The notes beneath the pieces are model-generated. The model had not been told where the DNA came from. It made no database searches and was given only the letters and a program-made list of their open reading frames with translations. This document shows positions 25,902 to 34,155 of a DNA stretch of 64,000 nt, piece by piece. The position numbers were made by a program, and so were the translations under genes. How positions within the stretch are numbered: position 1 is the first letter of the stretch; every line of letters begins with the position of its first letter. The stretch comes from Chitinophaga sp. SYP-B3965 (GTDB taxonomy: Bacteria > Bacteroidota > Bacteroidia > Chitinophagales > Chitinophagaceae): assembly GCF_009647655.1 (NCBI RefSeq), contig NZ_WJFD01000007.1, forward strand, positions 186,001-250,000, given 5' to 3'.

Positions 25902-26537
25902 TTACTGATTTTTTTCCTGCAACCCATCTGCTGGGCTAAAACCCATCAATTCCAGTAAATACTTCCGCCCGGCCCTGTTCACGAAACCTTCCACCCATTT
26001 AATATGCAGGTTGGTGTATCTGACCTTATAATACAGCCAAAGGCTCACTGGTAGCAGCAATCCAGCCATGCCCAACTGCAAACCCGGCATATCTGTATTC
26101 CAGCCTATAAAGGAACCACCTATCATTACATATACACTGCACAACGGCCAGGTCAGGAACCGGATCCTGGTGAACCGGATGATAACTGACTGCAATAATG
26201 CCGCAGTCTGCAACAGGCCCGTCCTCTTCTGTGGCCCATGCAGCTGCTCCCAATATTCCTGCTGCTGAAGGATATTCAGCTGCCAAATTACCCCAGCCAT
26301 GCAGATCGCATTAAGCAGCACCAGCAAACCAGCCAAAACAACCAGCACCAGGTTAGAAAGATGCGCTAGCGCAAAATGTACCGTTACGATATTTGAAAAG
26401 ATCAGCACCAGCAATTGTTTTACACGGGAACGCTTCAAAGCCCTTAATACTGTTTTCGCCTGGTCATATTCAATCACATCCAGGCAGCGTTCCTGCACGC
26501 GCAATAATTTATCAAACAGGATCATTGTGTTACTCAT
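25902..26537 (-). CDS. Integral membrane protein, second of a paralogous pair
   Basis: 211 residues with about four membrane spans (about 42-58, 61-85, 125-145, 150-168). The C-terminus (NLHIKWVEGFVNRAGRKYLL) matches in layout the upstream neighbour (AGSKWVKALIWEDGGKSF), so the pair look like diverged paralogues. Its start overlaps the stop of that gene by 4 bp (ATGA type), implying translational coupling. Function unknown; context suggests a part in controlling the sigma factor at 27684. Confidence 0.65.
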   Translation of the reverse strand: MSNTMILFDKLLRVQERCLDVIEYDQAKTVLRALKRSRVKQLLVLIFSNIVTVHFALAHLSNLVLVVLAGLLVLLNAICMAGVIWQLNILQQQEYWEQLHGPQKRTGLLQTAALLQSVIIRFTRIRFLTWPLCSVYVMIGGSFIGWNTDMPGLQLGMAGLLLPVSLWLYYKVRYTNLHIKWVEGFVNRAGRKYLLELMGFSPADGLQEKNQ

Positions 26538-27181
26538 AAAATATCTTTTTTAAATTCCTCAATCTCTTGCATGAATTTGGTGGCCTTGTCGAAGGATTTG
26601 CCGCCATCTTCCCAGATCAAAGCCTTCACCCATTTTGAACCCGCATTCTTCACAGAAATATTCCTGTATAACCAGATGGTTATAAAGATGAAAAGGAGTG
26701 TGATCAGCGACTGGATGATCCAATACGACCAGCCAGCCTGCATCAGCAGCGGTACTTTAATATAAAAGATGGTCCACAAAGGCAGTTGCAGGAAAATGAT
26801 CCTGAATGACCGGATCACAGAAATATGTAACCAGGTAAGCTGCTGCTGTGTGATTGAAATAGCATTACTCACATCAATGCCCCTGATCACACGGATCTGC
26901 CTGGCATATTCTATCATCGCGTAAGTATTGATGATCACCAGTAATATAGCCGAGATGGCAAAAAATGGTTCCCGCCAGGCGTAATACAGCAGGAATAGCA
27001 GGAATGCATTCCAGGGAATACCCAATATGATGGCGAAGAGTTTGAACCTGATCAGTGCAATGAAGGAACGACGCACTTTTTGCCCTTCTATTTTCTCCAG
27101 CACTTTTATATTCAGCTCAAGTGATTGTGCCAGCTTTGCATCATAGGCCTGCCATATATCTTCCAGTTCGTCTGCTTTCAT
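26534..27181 (-). CDS. Integral membrane protein, probable anti-sigma-like partner of the sigma factor
   Basis: 215 residues. The N-terminal cytosolic segment MKADELEDIWQAYDAKLAQS recalls small anti-sigma-like membrane proteins that follow ECF sigma genes in Bacteroidota. Four hydrophobic spans follow (about 45-68, 72-92, 127-150, 153-170). It starts 11 bp after the sigma factor gene. An anti-sigma function is inferred from operon order and is not shown by a known domain. Confidence 0.65.
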   Translation of the reverse strand: MKADELEDIWQAYDAKLAQSLELNIKVLEKIEGQKVRRSFIALIRFKLFAIILGIPWNAFLLFLLYYAWREPFFAISAILLVIINTYAMIEYARQIRVIRGIDVSNAISITQQQLTWLHISVIRSFRIIFLQLPLWTIFYIKVPLLMQAGWSYWIIQSLITLLFIFITIWLYRNISVKNAGSKWVKALIWEDGGKSFDKATKFMQEIEEFKKDIL

Positions 27182-27192
27182 AATAGCATGGA

Positions 27193-27684
27193 TTATTGAT
27201 TTGAAAATCTTACACGCAGTTTCTCCTTCATCCGGCTGATCTTTGTTCCAACATTGGATTCTGATATCCCCAGGATCTCTGCGATCTCTTTATGATTCTT
27301 TTTTTCTAAATACAGGAGGATCAAAGCCCTGTCCAGTTCATTAAACTCATTAATGAATGCCTGCATCTGCCGGATATTTTCTTCCAGTTCGCTTCCTTCT
27401 TCTTTTATCGATAATACCTGCTCAGAGAGTTCTACTGTTTTACCGGCAGTTTGTTCCTTCCTGTAAAAAGAGATGGCTGTGTTCAGTGCAATCCGGTACA
27501 TCCAGGTGGAGAACTTGTAATCTTCCTGGAAAGTGTGCCCCGAGCGCCAGAGCTGGTAAATAATTTCCTGCGCAAGGTCTTCCCTGTCGTATTGATTACG
27601 GCAGTAAGAATTGCATATCTTGTAAATGATCCGCTTATTCTCCTGGATTAAGGCTAAGAATGCTGTTTTATCCGGCTGTTTCAT
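27193..27684 (-). CDS. ECF RNA polymerase sigma factor
   Basis: 163 residues. Region 2: YDREDLAQEIIYQLWRSGHT and FSTWMYRIALNTAISFYRKE (about 30-75). Region 4: LDRALILLYLEKKNHKEIAE and ILGISESNVGTKISRMKEKL (about 115-155). It heads a three-gene minus-strand operon with the two membrane proteins, a layout typical of a sigma factor with membrane-bound control. It diverges from the Crp/Fnr gene at 27766, with 81 bp between. Confidence 0.9.
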   Translation of the reverse strand: MKQPDKTAFLALIQENKRIIYKICNSYCRNQYDREDLAQEIIYQLWRSGHTFQEDYKFSTWMYRIALNTAISFYRKEQTAGKTVELSEQVLSIKEEGSELEENIRQMQAFINEFNELDRALILLYLEKKNHKEIAEILGISESNVGTKISRMKEKLRVRFSNQ

Positions 27685-27765
27685 TTCAATCTATTATTCG
27701 CGGAGTTAGGCGAAAAATCACAATCGTAGAAAAATAATTATGTTTGCATTGAAAATCAATGAAAT

Positions 27766-28341
27766 ATGATTTCAGTTTTAGTAGATCATATCCGCAGATA
27801 TGTATCCTTGGATGAGCGGGAAGTTGCCCTGTTAGCAGAATATATAGAAGTGGTGGACGTAAAGAAAAAGGCCTTTCTGCTGAAAGAAGGAGAAGTCTGC
27901 AAGGCGAATTATTTTGTGATCAAAGGCTGCTGCCGTTCTTATTTCACGACGGAAAAGGATACGGAACATGTTCACCTGTTTGCTATTGAAAACTGGTGGA
28001 TCACAGATTATGGCAGCCTGGAAAGGAAAACACCTTCCATGTATTATATCCAAACGCTGGAACCCTGCACGCTGGGTGTACTAAACAGAGATAAACAGGA
28101 TGAATTGTTTGCGGCCATCCCGCAACTGGAACGGTATTTCAGATGTGTACTGGAAACTGCTCTCGCTGCTGCACACATGCGCATCAAATATATCTACTCC
28201 CAAACGGGCCATGAGCGCTATAATCACTTTAGCACATTATTCCCGGAATTCGTACAACGCATCCCGCAATATATGCTGGCTTCTTACCTGGGCTTCACGC
28301 CTGAATTCTTAAGCAAGATCAGGGCCGGCAAAATTTCTTAA
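27766..28341 (+). CDS. Crp/Fnr family transcriptional regulator
   Basis: 191 residues. The cNMP-binding-like domain (about 25-115) includes KKKAFLLKEGEVCKANYFVI and TEHVHLFAIENWWITDYGSL. The C-terminus (YMLASYLGFTPEFLSKIRA) is the winged helix. It is the CRP-like type widespread in Bacteroidota with unknown ligand. It sits just before an AhpD-like gene on the same strand, which is its likely target. Confidence 0.87.
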   Translation: MISVLVDHIRRYVSLDEREVALLAEYIEVVDVKKKAFLLKEGEVCKANYFVIKGCCRSYFTTEKDTEHVHLFAIENWWITDYGSLERKTPSMYYIQTLEPCTLGVLNRDKQDELFAAIPQLERYFRCVLETALAAAHMRIKYIYSQTGHERYNHFSTLFPEFVQRIPQYMLASYLGFTPEFLSKIRAGKIS

Positions 28342-28404
28342 ACTAGTTCAATTTTTTCAATGGGGCAGATGCCGGAACTTTGTGATAAATAAAAACAAAG
28401 CAAA

Positions 28405-28842
28405 ATGTCAAAGAGAATCCGCATTAAAGAAGTAGAACCTGCTATCTATAAAGCCCTGATGGCGCTGGAAACTTATATGGCCACCACCAGGATCGAAAAG
28501 CTGCATAAAGACCTGATCAAGGTCCGCGCATCACAGATCAACGGCTGTACTTATTGCATGGATATGCATACCCGTGAAGCACGCCATCATGGAGAAACAG
28601 AACAACGGCTCTATGTGCTCAGCAACTGGCGGGAAACAGATCTGTTTTCAGAAGAAGAACAAGCCATCCTGGCCATGACGGAAGAAGTGACCTTACTTCC
28701 AAAAGGTGTGTCCGACGCAACATATGAACGTGCTGCAAAATTATTCGATGAACAATATCTTGCACAGCTGATCATAGCTATCATTACCATCAATGCATGG
28801 AACAGGATCGGAGTGAGCACACACATGATCCCAGGTGAATAA
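28405..28842 (+). CDS. AhpD/carboxymuconolactone decarboxylase family protein
   Basis: 145 residues. The AhpD-type redox motif CTYCMDMH near residues 49-56 (RASQINGCTYCMDMHTREAR) gives the ExxxCxxCxxxH-like core with Glu at an earlier position. Such proteins reduce peroxides or act as alkylhydroperoxidase-like oxidoreductases. It follows a Crp/Fnr regulator and precedes a LysR regulator by 15 bp. Confidence 0.88.
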   Translation: MSKRIRIKEVEPAIYKALMALETYMATTRIEKLHKDLIKVRASQINGCTYCMDMHTREARHHGETEQRLYVLSNWRETDLFSEEEQAILAMTEEVTLLPKGVSDATYERAAKLFDEQYLAQLIIAIITINAWNRIGVSTHMIPGE

Positions 28843-28857
28843 GTCTTACTTTTGGGT

Positions 28858-29754
28858 ATGCTTAATTTCGAATGGTATCGTACGTTTAAAGCTATTTACC
28901 AATCCGGTACATTAACAGGTGCAGCGCAGGAGTTGCTGATCTCACAGCCCAATGTGAGTCAGCATCTTTCCTCCCTGGAAGCGTACATCGGCAAACAGTT
29001 GTTTGAAAGGCAGCCAAGAAAAATGGTGCCAACTGCGTATGGAAAACTTTTCTATACACAGATCATAGAATCCGTAGAAAGATTGGAAGGAGTGGAAACA
29101 GATTTCCGGCACATCGCTATTTCAAAAGAGATCGCTATGACCTGCCTGGGGGCGCCGAGAGAATTCTTTGAAGCAGTGATGGCAGACAGGCTTGGTAAAA
29201 CGGATGTAAACCTGCATGTAGAATTTGGTACCACGAAAGAACTAATGAAGCGACTCCTGAAAGGAGATATCTCTTTTTTGATTGCCACACAGAAACAGGA
29301 AGAACCTAATATTGTTTATGAACCCTGCCTGGATGAAACATTCCTGCTGATAGGCAGCCCCGGAATGGATATCAAACCCTTTTCCCAACTAATAAAAGCA
29401 GGAGCATTACACAAAGCTGAAGAATGGCTCTGTGATCAGAACTGGTTTGCTCATAACAGTGATCTGATGATCATCCGCCGCTACTGGTTGAATAATTTCG
29501 GCAAACGCCCACCTGTAAAACCTCGTTTCATTATCCCGGATTTTGATTCCGTACTCAGGGCTATACAACATGGCAATGGTGTTACCGTAATACCTGATTA
29601 CCTCGTTAAAACACAATTGAAAAATAACCAGCTGCAGGAACTCTGGCCGGGTAACAAGAAAGCAGTGAATACACTATACCTCGCGTACGATAAAACCAAA
29701 GCTCCCGCAGAACAGGTAGAGATGATGCGGATACTGTTGAATATGAAAAAGTGA
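28858..29754 (+). CDS. LysR family transcriptional regulator
   Basis: 298 residues from ATG 28858; a TTG at 28852 is less likely. The N-terminal winged helix is clear: FKAIYQSGTLTGAAQELLIS, then QPNVSQHLSSLEAYIGKQLF. The remainder fits the two-lobed effector domain (FGTTKELMKRLLKGDISFLI). Located 15 bp after the AhpD-like gene, and convergent and abutting with the membrane protein gene ending at 29755. Effector unknown. Confidence 0.9.
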   Translation: MLNFEWYRTFKAIYQSGTLTGAAQELLISQPNVSQHLSSLEAYIGKQLFERQPRKMVPTAYGKLFYTQIIESVERLEGVETDFRHIAISKEIAMTCLGAPREFFEAVMADRLGKTDVNLHVEFGTTKELMKRLLKGDISFLIATQKQEEPNIVYEPCLDETFLLIGSPGMDIKPFSQLIKAGALHKAEEWLCDQNWFAHNSDLMIIRRYWLNNFGKRPPVKPRFIIPDFDSVLRAIQHGNGVTVIPDYLVKTQLKNNQLQELWPGNKKAVNTLYLAYDKTKAPAEQVEMMRILLNMKK

Positions 29755-30237
29755 TCAGGGCCTGCGGTACCAGTAATGTGTGATCAGCACAATCGGTAAA
29801 CCCACACAGAGCATATGAATGCCCCAGCCCACTACAGCACCTTCCCAACTAAATTTCAGTTGAGGTGTGCGCGTAAAACGTAATACTACGAAGTTCATCA
29901 TGAGCCAGACAAAAAGCCCATAGGCACAACCCACTAACCACCTGTTTTGCTGTAATAATCTCACACGCGGATAAGCTGTAAAAAAGATCGCACCCCAGAT
30001 GTAAGCCACCACAAAATGGAGGAAAACGCCTAACGCAATGATGCCACCATCACCACTATAAGCATCTTTACCCAATAAGGCGCTGGAAATGTATCTGAAT
30101 ACTTTGTCCGGCGTAACGCCAGATCTGAGAAATGAACTGATCACCGCGGCTGCGCCATCCAGCAGGCCCACGGTTAATCCGATGAATACAGTAGCCAGCA
30201 CTGGCCGCTGTACCCCGGATATGGATGATTGCTCCAT
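29755..30237 (-). CDS. Integral membrane protein (YagU/DUF1440-like)
   Basis: About 160 residues if started at the ATG at 30237; the frame extends to 30300. It has four likely spans, with FIGLTVGLLDGAAAVISSFL near the N-terminus and an Asp-Gly in the first span. It also has FLHFVVAYIWGAIFFTAYPR, which recalls the YagU/DUF1440 membrane family. Function unknown. Its stop abuts the LysR gene; it diverges from the ArsR-like regulator at 30379. Confidence 0.6.
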   Translation of the reverse strand: MEQSSISGVQRPVLATVFIGLTVGLLDGAAAVISSFLRSGVTPDKVFRYISSALLGKDAYSGDGGIIALGVFLHFVVAYIWGAIFFTAYPRVRLLQQNRWLVGCAYGLFVWLMMNFVVLRFTRTPQLKFSWEGAVVGWGIHMLCVGLPIVLITHYWYRRP

Positions 30238-30378
30238 AAATAAGGGTGTTGTTGGTTGAGAAAATTTAGATTTTGGCCGATGTGTGGATGACATATACAA
30301 TATAACGAATATTACAATCTTTCCTTAAGAAAGAAAATATTTCCTTGACAAATTAATTTTTCGGTGTAGTTTTGGAAT

Positions 30379-30978
30379 ATGAAAGCGCAACCGTCTTCCA
30401 ATCTCATCCAGGATACGCATGTGGCTGCTGCCATGATGAATCCTTTGCGGATCCGTATCCTGGAACATCTCCGGGAACCAAATTCCGCAGCAGGGCTTGC
30501 CCGTGTGCTGGATATGCCCCGGCAGCAGTTGAATTATCACCTGCGGGAACTGGAAAGGAATGAGCTGGTAGAACTGGTGGAAGAAAGAAGAAAAGGTAAT
30601 ATGACGGAACGCATCGTAAGAGCCACTTCCAAGTCTTACATGGTGGTATTGAATACAGCCAGGATAGATCCGAAAGAGGTGCAGGATAAATTCTCCGCGG
30701 CTTACCTCTTAGCTGCTGCCACACAACTGATCCAGGAAGTAGCTGTATTACAAACAGGTGCGCAAAAAGCAAAAAAGAAATTACCCACGTTTACCTTGCA
30801 AACAGCCGTTAAGTTTGCCAGCCCGGAACAATTACATGCTTTCACGGAAGAACTGGCTAAAACAGTGGCAAAGCTGGCTGTAAAGTATCAGAACGAACAG
30901 GATACTAACGCACGGTCTTATCAGTTCCATTTATTTTCTCATCCAACACTTAAAAAACAACCACATGAAAAAAGGTAG
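30379..30978 (+). CDS. ArsR-like winged-helix regulator
   Basis: 199 residues. Residues 15-90 form an ArsR/HTH_20 winged helix: MMNPLRIRILEHLREPNSAA, then DMPRQQLNYHLRELERNELV. The C-terminal half is helical and may mediate dimerisation or sensing. Its stop overlaps the SRPBCC gene at 30965 by 14 bp; the three genes to 32179 look like one operon. ArsR-SRPBCC pairs are common, with the regulator thought to control the hydrophobic-ligand-binding protein. Confidence 0.87.
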   Translation: MKAQPSSNLIQDTHVAAAMMNPLRIRILEHLREPNSAAGLARVLDMPRQQLNYHLRELERNELVELVEERRKGNMTERIVRATSKSYMVVLNTARIDPKEVQDKFSAAYLLAAATQLIQEVAVLQTGAQKAKKKLPTFTLQTAVKFASPEQLHAFTEELAKTVAKLAVKYQNEQDTNARSYQFHLFSHPTLKKQPHEKR

Positions 30979-31738
30979 GAGTACGGAAATGAGCCGTGAA
31001 ATTGAAGCACCGGTTGAAAGAGTTTGGAAAGCATTAACGGAAGGAGAAGAATTGCAACGCTGGTTTCCACTGGAAGCAGTAGTATCCTCTGCGGATGTTA
31101 AACTGACCTGGGGTGGCGGCATCGACTGGAACATGGAAATAGAAGAACAAAAAGAAAATGAATACCTGCGCTGGGGATATGATAAAGACCACCATCATCT
31201 CGTTGGCCAGCAAGCACGCCGCCTGGCAGTAGAGTTTTTTCTCGAAGCAAAGAAAGGCAGCACTATGTTACGTATCGTGCACGCTGGTTTTGGTGAAGAA
31301 GAAAGCTGGGATGATCTCTATGATGGCGTAAGGCGCGGATGGCAAACAGAATCGCTGAGCCTGAAACATTACCTGGAAAACCATGCCGGCAAAAACAGGG
31401 TAGTGGCGCTGGCAGAGATCACTTCGAAAAAAACAGAACAGGAATTATGGGACATCCTTTTTAAAAATAGCATAACCATCCAGGATGATCAATATACTTA
31501 CAACACACCCATTGGTGATAGCTATACAGGAACGTTATTATATTCCAATCCTCCGCAAGACCTCTGTGGCACCCTGTTACATTTGAACAATGCCATGCTG
31601 CGCATCAGTGTTGAAAGATTTTACCCCGGAGCCGATAATACCATCTGGGTATGGATCGGAGCATATGATGTGCCAGCACAAAAAATAGAAGAGATAAAGC
31701 AGCAATGGCAGGAAAAATTACAACAACTCATAAATTAA
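30965..31738 (+). CDS. SRPBCC (AHSA1/START-like) protein with C-terminal extension
   Basis: 257 residues. The N-terminal half shows the SRPBCC pattern: MSREIEAPVERVWKALTEGE and LQRWFPLEAVV (about 9-130), a hydrophobic pocket fold. The C-terminal half (from about 145: VVALAEITSKKTEQELWDIL) may be a second, diverged domain of the same fold. Cytosolic, ligand unknown. Coding overlap with the upstream ArsR-like gene suggests coupled translation. Confidence 0.82.
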   Translation: MKKGRSTEMSREIEAPVERVWKALTEGEELQRWFPLEAVVSSADVKLTWGGGIDWNMEIEEQKENEYLRWGYDKDHHHLVGQQARRLAVEFFLEAKKGSTMLRIVHAGFGEEESWDDLYDGVRRGWQTESLSLKHYLENHAGKNRVVALAEITSKKTEQELWDILFKNSITIQDDQYTYNTPIGDSYTGTLLYSNPPQDLCGTLLHLNNAMLRISVERFYPGADNTIWVWIGAYDVPAQKIEEIKQQWQEKLQQLIN

Positions 31739-31744
31739 AAAACC

Positions 31745-32179
31745 ATGGCAAACATTGAACACATGCAGTACATCAAGGTGCCTGCAGCAAAAGTGTATGA
31801 AACCCTCACTACAGAAAAAGGATTAGGCGCCACCTGGACCACAAAACTCATTGTAAAACCAGAGATCGGTTTTATCAATGAATTTGATTTCAATGATAAC
31901 TACGCTACCAAAATGAAGGTGGTAGAACTGGTGGAGAATAAGAAAGTAGTATGGGAATGTGTGGAAGCTGCTACAGATCCTGAATGGGTAGGTACTACTA
32001 TCTCCTTTGAGTTAAGTGAAAAGAATGGCAATACGGCTATCCTGTTTGGTCATCTCAACTGGAAAGAAGTAACAGATGGTTATCGTTTCTGTAATTACAA
32101 CTGGGCTATGTTCTTATTCAGCCTGAAGAGTTATTGTGAAACCGGCACCGGCACACCTTATCAGCTCAGGACTTTTTAG
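31745..32179 (+). CDS. SRPBCC (AHSA1-like) protein
   Basis: 144 residues, a single SRPBCC domain: IKVPAAKVYETLTTEKGLGA then TWTTKLIVKPE at the N-terminus, and the C-terminal helix NYNWAMFLFSLKSYCETGTG. It starts 6 bp after the first SRPBCC gene. The 3' end overlaps the convergent phosphatase gene by 14 bp. Ligand unknown. Confidence 0.85.
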   Translation: MANIEHMQYIKVPAAKVYETLTTEKGLGATWTTKLIVKPEIGFINEFDFNDNYATKMKVVELVENKKVVWECVEAATDPEWVGTTISFELSEKNGNTAILFGHLNWKEVTDGYRFCNYNWAMFLFSLKSYCETGTGTPYQLRTF

Positions 32180-33983
32180 CAGGATGATACAATTTTATCA
32201 CCCGCATGATCTTATCAAAGATGGCTGTATTCTCATACACTCCCCTGAAATCCATTGAATGGGGGCCATAAGCAAACACGGGAACCATGATGCCGCTGTG
32301 ATCTCCGGTACTGAATGCACCATCTACATAACCTCTTTCAATATTGCCATCCAGTAAACTGAGCCCGCCTGTTTCATGATCTGCTGTAATGATCACCAGT
32401 GTTTCACCATTGGTATCAGCAAATTGAAGGGCGGCACCGATAGCTTTATCAAAGTCCAGCATTTCACTGGTGAGATAAGGAACAGAATTGCTATGTCCGC
32501 CGAGATCTATCTGCGCGCCTTCTTCCATGATGAAGAAACCATTTTTATTGTAGGATAATGTTTGCAGGGATTTTTGCAGCGCACGGTTGAGGAAATTCCC
32601 GCGGCCCTGGTAAATAGTGCGTTTGGAACTATCATTCAGTGCAATGAACTGCTGGCCGGTAGCACTTTCTAGATCTGTGTGAAAACTGTAACCTCTGTTC
32701 TTCAGTTGTTCGGTGATCGGGGAAAAGTGTTGTGCACCTGCGCCGATCAGAATGCTAACAGGGCTTTTCAGCATACCTAATGCAATGCTGTCCATTTGAT
32801 AACGTTCTTTGTTGTGGCCAAAGAATGCACCGGGCGTAGCATCTGTGATATCACCAGAACTGATGATGGCACTTTTCATACCTAAAGGAGCAATGAGATC
32901 AGGGATAGTGGTTAAAGCAACGCCGGTGGCATCTACACCTACATGCCGGTTATTGGTTTTTTTTCCGGAAGCCATGGCAGTAGCGCCTGCTGCGGAATCT
33001 GTAATGTAACTATCTTCAGAAGTGGTTTTTGAAAACCCGATATTGAGCAGTTGTAATAAGTTTAGCTGTCCAAAGTTGCCGGTGTATCCTGCATAGATCT
33101 GTGCGAGGCCCATGCCATCTCCTATCAGCAGGATCACATTTTTCACGGGTGATCTTTTGTCATTGTTGCGGTAAGTGGGTTTATACAGCTGATAGGCTTC
33201 TGTGCCTTTGTATTCTGCACTGCTCCGTTTTTCCAGGTAATCTGCGAGGGAATCCACTTTATCTGTGTTCAGGTAATCCACACCCAGGTTCATCATGGTC
33301 TTCCAGGTGTTGATATTATCCGGTGTGGCCCAGAAACGGAATTTCTTTCCCAGGGCATGCACCTTTTTGATCACTGCTTCAATAGGTTGTTTTTCTTCTT
33401 TTACAATACTGCCTTTGCCATTCCATTGCGTATAACTCCTGAAGTTATCACTGATCATATGTATCCGGCGAAGTTGTGCAGGGGTATAGTTTACGGTGGG
33501 TATGCCATCAAATAAAATGTAGGAGGGATATTGTTCCCATAAAGCGGCATCTGGCCGGGAGCCGCTGATCACGATCTTCACCTGTGGATGGGAAGTAATG
33601 GCGGGAAAAGCGCTGAGTATTTCAACCAGAGCCTTCATGGTAGGTACTCCTGTTGTTTTAAAATCTATCAGTAGCTGTAGTTCTGCTTTGGTAGCAAAAA
33701 TACCTTTGCGCATTTCGATCATTTTCTGCAGTGGTTGCAGGTATAATGCTTTGAGCGTGCGGCTGCTGTCTATGTCTTTCTGGTTGTGCGCTACATATAA
33801 TTCTCCATTCCGTTCCCAAACATCCGCCTCCATGGAGCCAAAATTCCGCGCAAATGCCATGGCGAATGGTTTGGGTTGTTCATAGTCGTTATGAGAATGC
33901 GCATTGGAAGTGGTGTATTGTTGTGCGAGGGCAGGAGTAAGCAGGCCCAGCAGACAAACCAGTGTATAAATGTTACGAAGCAT
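32166..33983 (-). CDS. Secreted phospholipase C/GDPD-like and alkaline phosphatase fusion
   Basis: 605 residues. Signal peptide MLRNIYTLVCLLGLLTPALA. Residues about 24-260 resemble the PI-PLC/glycerophosphodiesterase TIM barrel: AHSHNDYEQPKPFAMAF and FGSMEADVWERNGELYVAHN. Residues about 278-600 are an alkaline phosphatase: VILLIGDGMGLAQIY with metal-binding Asp, DSAAGATAMASGKKTNNRHV with the nucleophile Ser, and ITADHETGGLSLLDG with metal His. The fusion could free and then dephosphorylate phosphodiesters from lipid or teichoic-type polymers. A terminator-like hairpin lies just before its start. Confidence 0.88.
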   Translation of the reverse strand: MLRNIYTLVCLLGLLTPALAQQYTTSNAHSHNDYEQPKPFAMAFARNFGSMEADVWERNGELYVAHNQKDIDSSRTLKALYLQPLQKMIEMRKGIFATKAELQLLIDFKTTGVPTMKALVEILSAFPAITSHPQVKIVISGSRPDAALWEQYPSYILFDGIPTVNYTPAQLRRIHMISDNFRSYTQWNGKGSIVKEEKQPIEAVIKKVHALGKKFRFWATPDNINTWKTMMNLGVDYLNTDKVDSLADYLEKRSSAEYKGTEAYQLYKPTYRNNDKRSPVKNVILLIGDGMGLAQIYAGYTGNFGQLNLLQLLNIGFSKTTSEDSYITDSAAGATAMASGKKTNNRHVGVDATGVALTTIPDLIAPLGMKSAIISSGDITDATPGAFFGHNKERYQMDSIALGMLKSPVSILIGAGAQHFSPITEQLKNRGYSFHTDLESATGQQFIALNDSSKRTIYQGRGNFLNRALQKSLQTLSYNKNGFFIMEEGAQIDLGGHSNSVPYLTSEMLDFDKAIGAALQFADTNGETLVIITADHETGGLSLLDGNIERGYVDGAFSTGDHSGIMVPVFAYGPHSMDFRGVYENTAIFDKIMRVIKLYHPAKKS

Positions 33984-33993
33984 GGTTAAAAGT

Positions 33994-34020
33994 AAAAAAC
34001 TCCCGGTAAAGCCGGGAGTT
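33994..34020 (-). terminator. Terminator-like hairpin 14 nt before the phosphatase start codon
   Basis: AACTCCCGG and CCGGGAGTT are perfectly complementary around a five-base loop, with a run of six T on the minus strand, then the ATG at 33983. It reads as an intrinsic terminator in the 5' leader of the phosphatase gene. A second terminator (34094-34126) already serves dnaA, so this one may act as an attenuator. Confidence 0.7.
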
Positions 34021-34050
34021 TGCTGTGAGATATTTTAGTTAAGGATTATT

Positions 34051-34091
34051 GCCGGTTGTATCTGCATTGCATTAAACGGTTGCAATCCGGC
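34051..34091 (-). other. Potential upstream stem in the phosphatase leader
   Basis: On the minus strand GCCGGATTG pairs with CAACCGGC (one bulged A). An alternative pairing ATTGCA with TGCAAT uses part of the same bases, so mutually exclusive structures are possible. No known riboswitch class is recognised. Confidence 0.35.
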
Positions 34092-34093
34092 CT

Positions 34094-34126
34094 AAAAAAA
34101 GCATACCGGACAATTGCCCGGTATGC
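34094..34126 (-). terminator. Intrinsic terminator of dnaA
   Basis: GCATACCGG and CCGGTATGC arms form a perfect 9-bp stem, followed on the minus strand by seven T. It starts 30 bp after the dnaA stop codon. Confidence 0.85.
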
Positions 34127-34155
34127 TCTAAGAACTTTGCATGTTGTTGCAGGGG

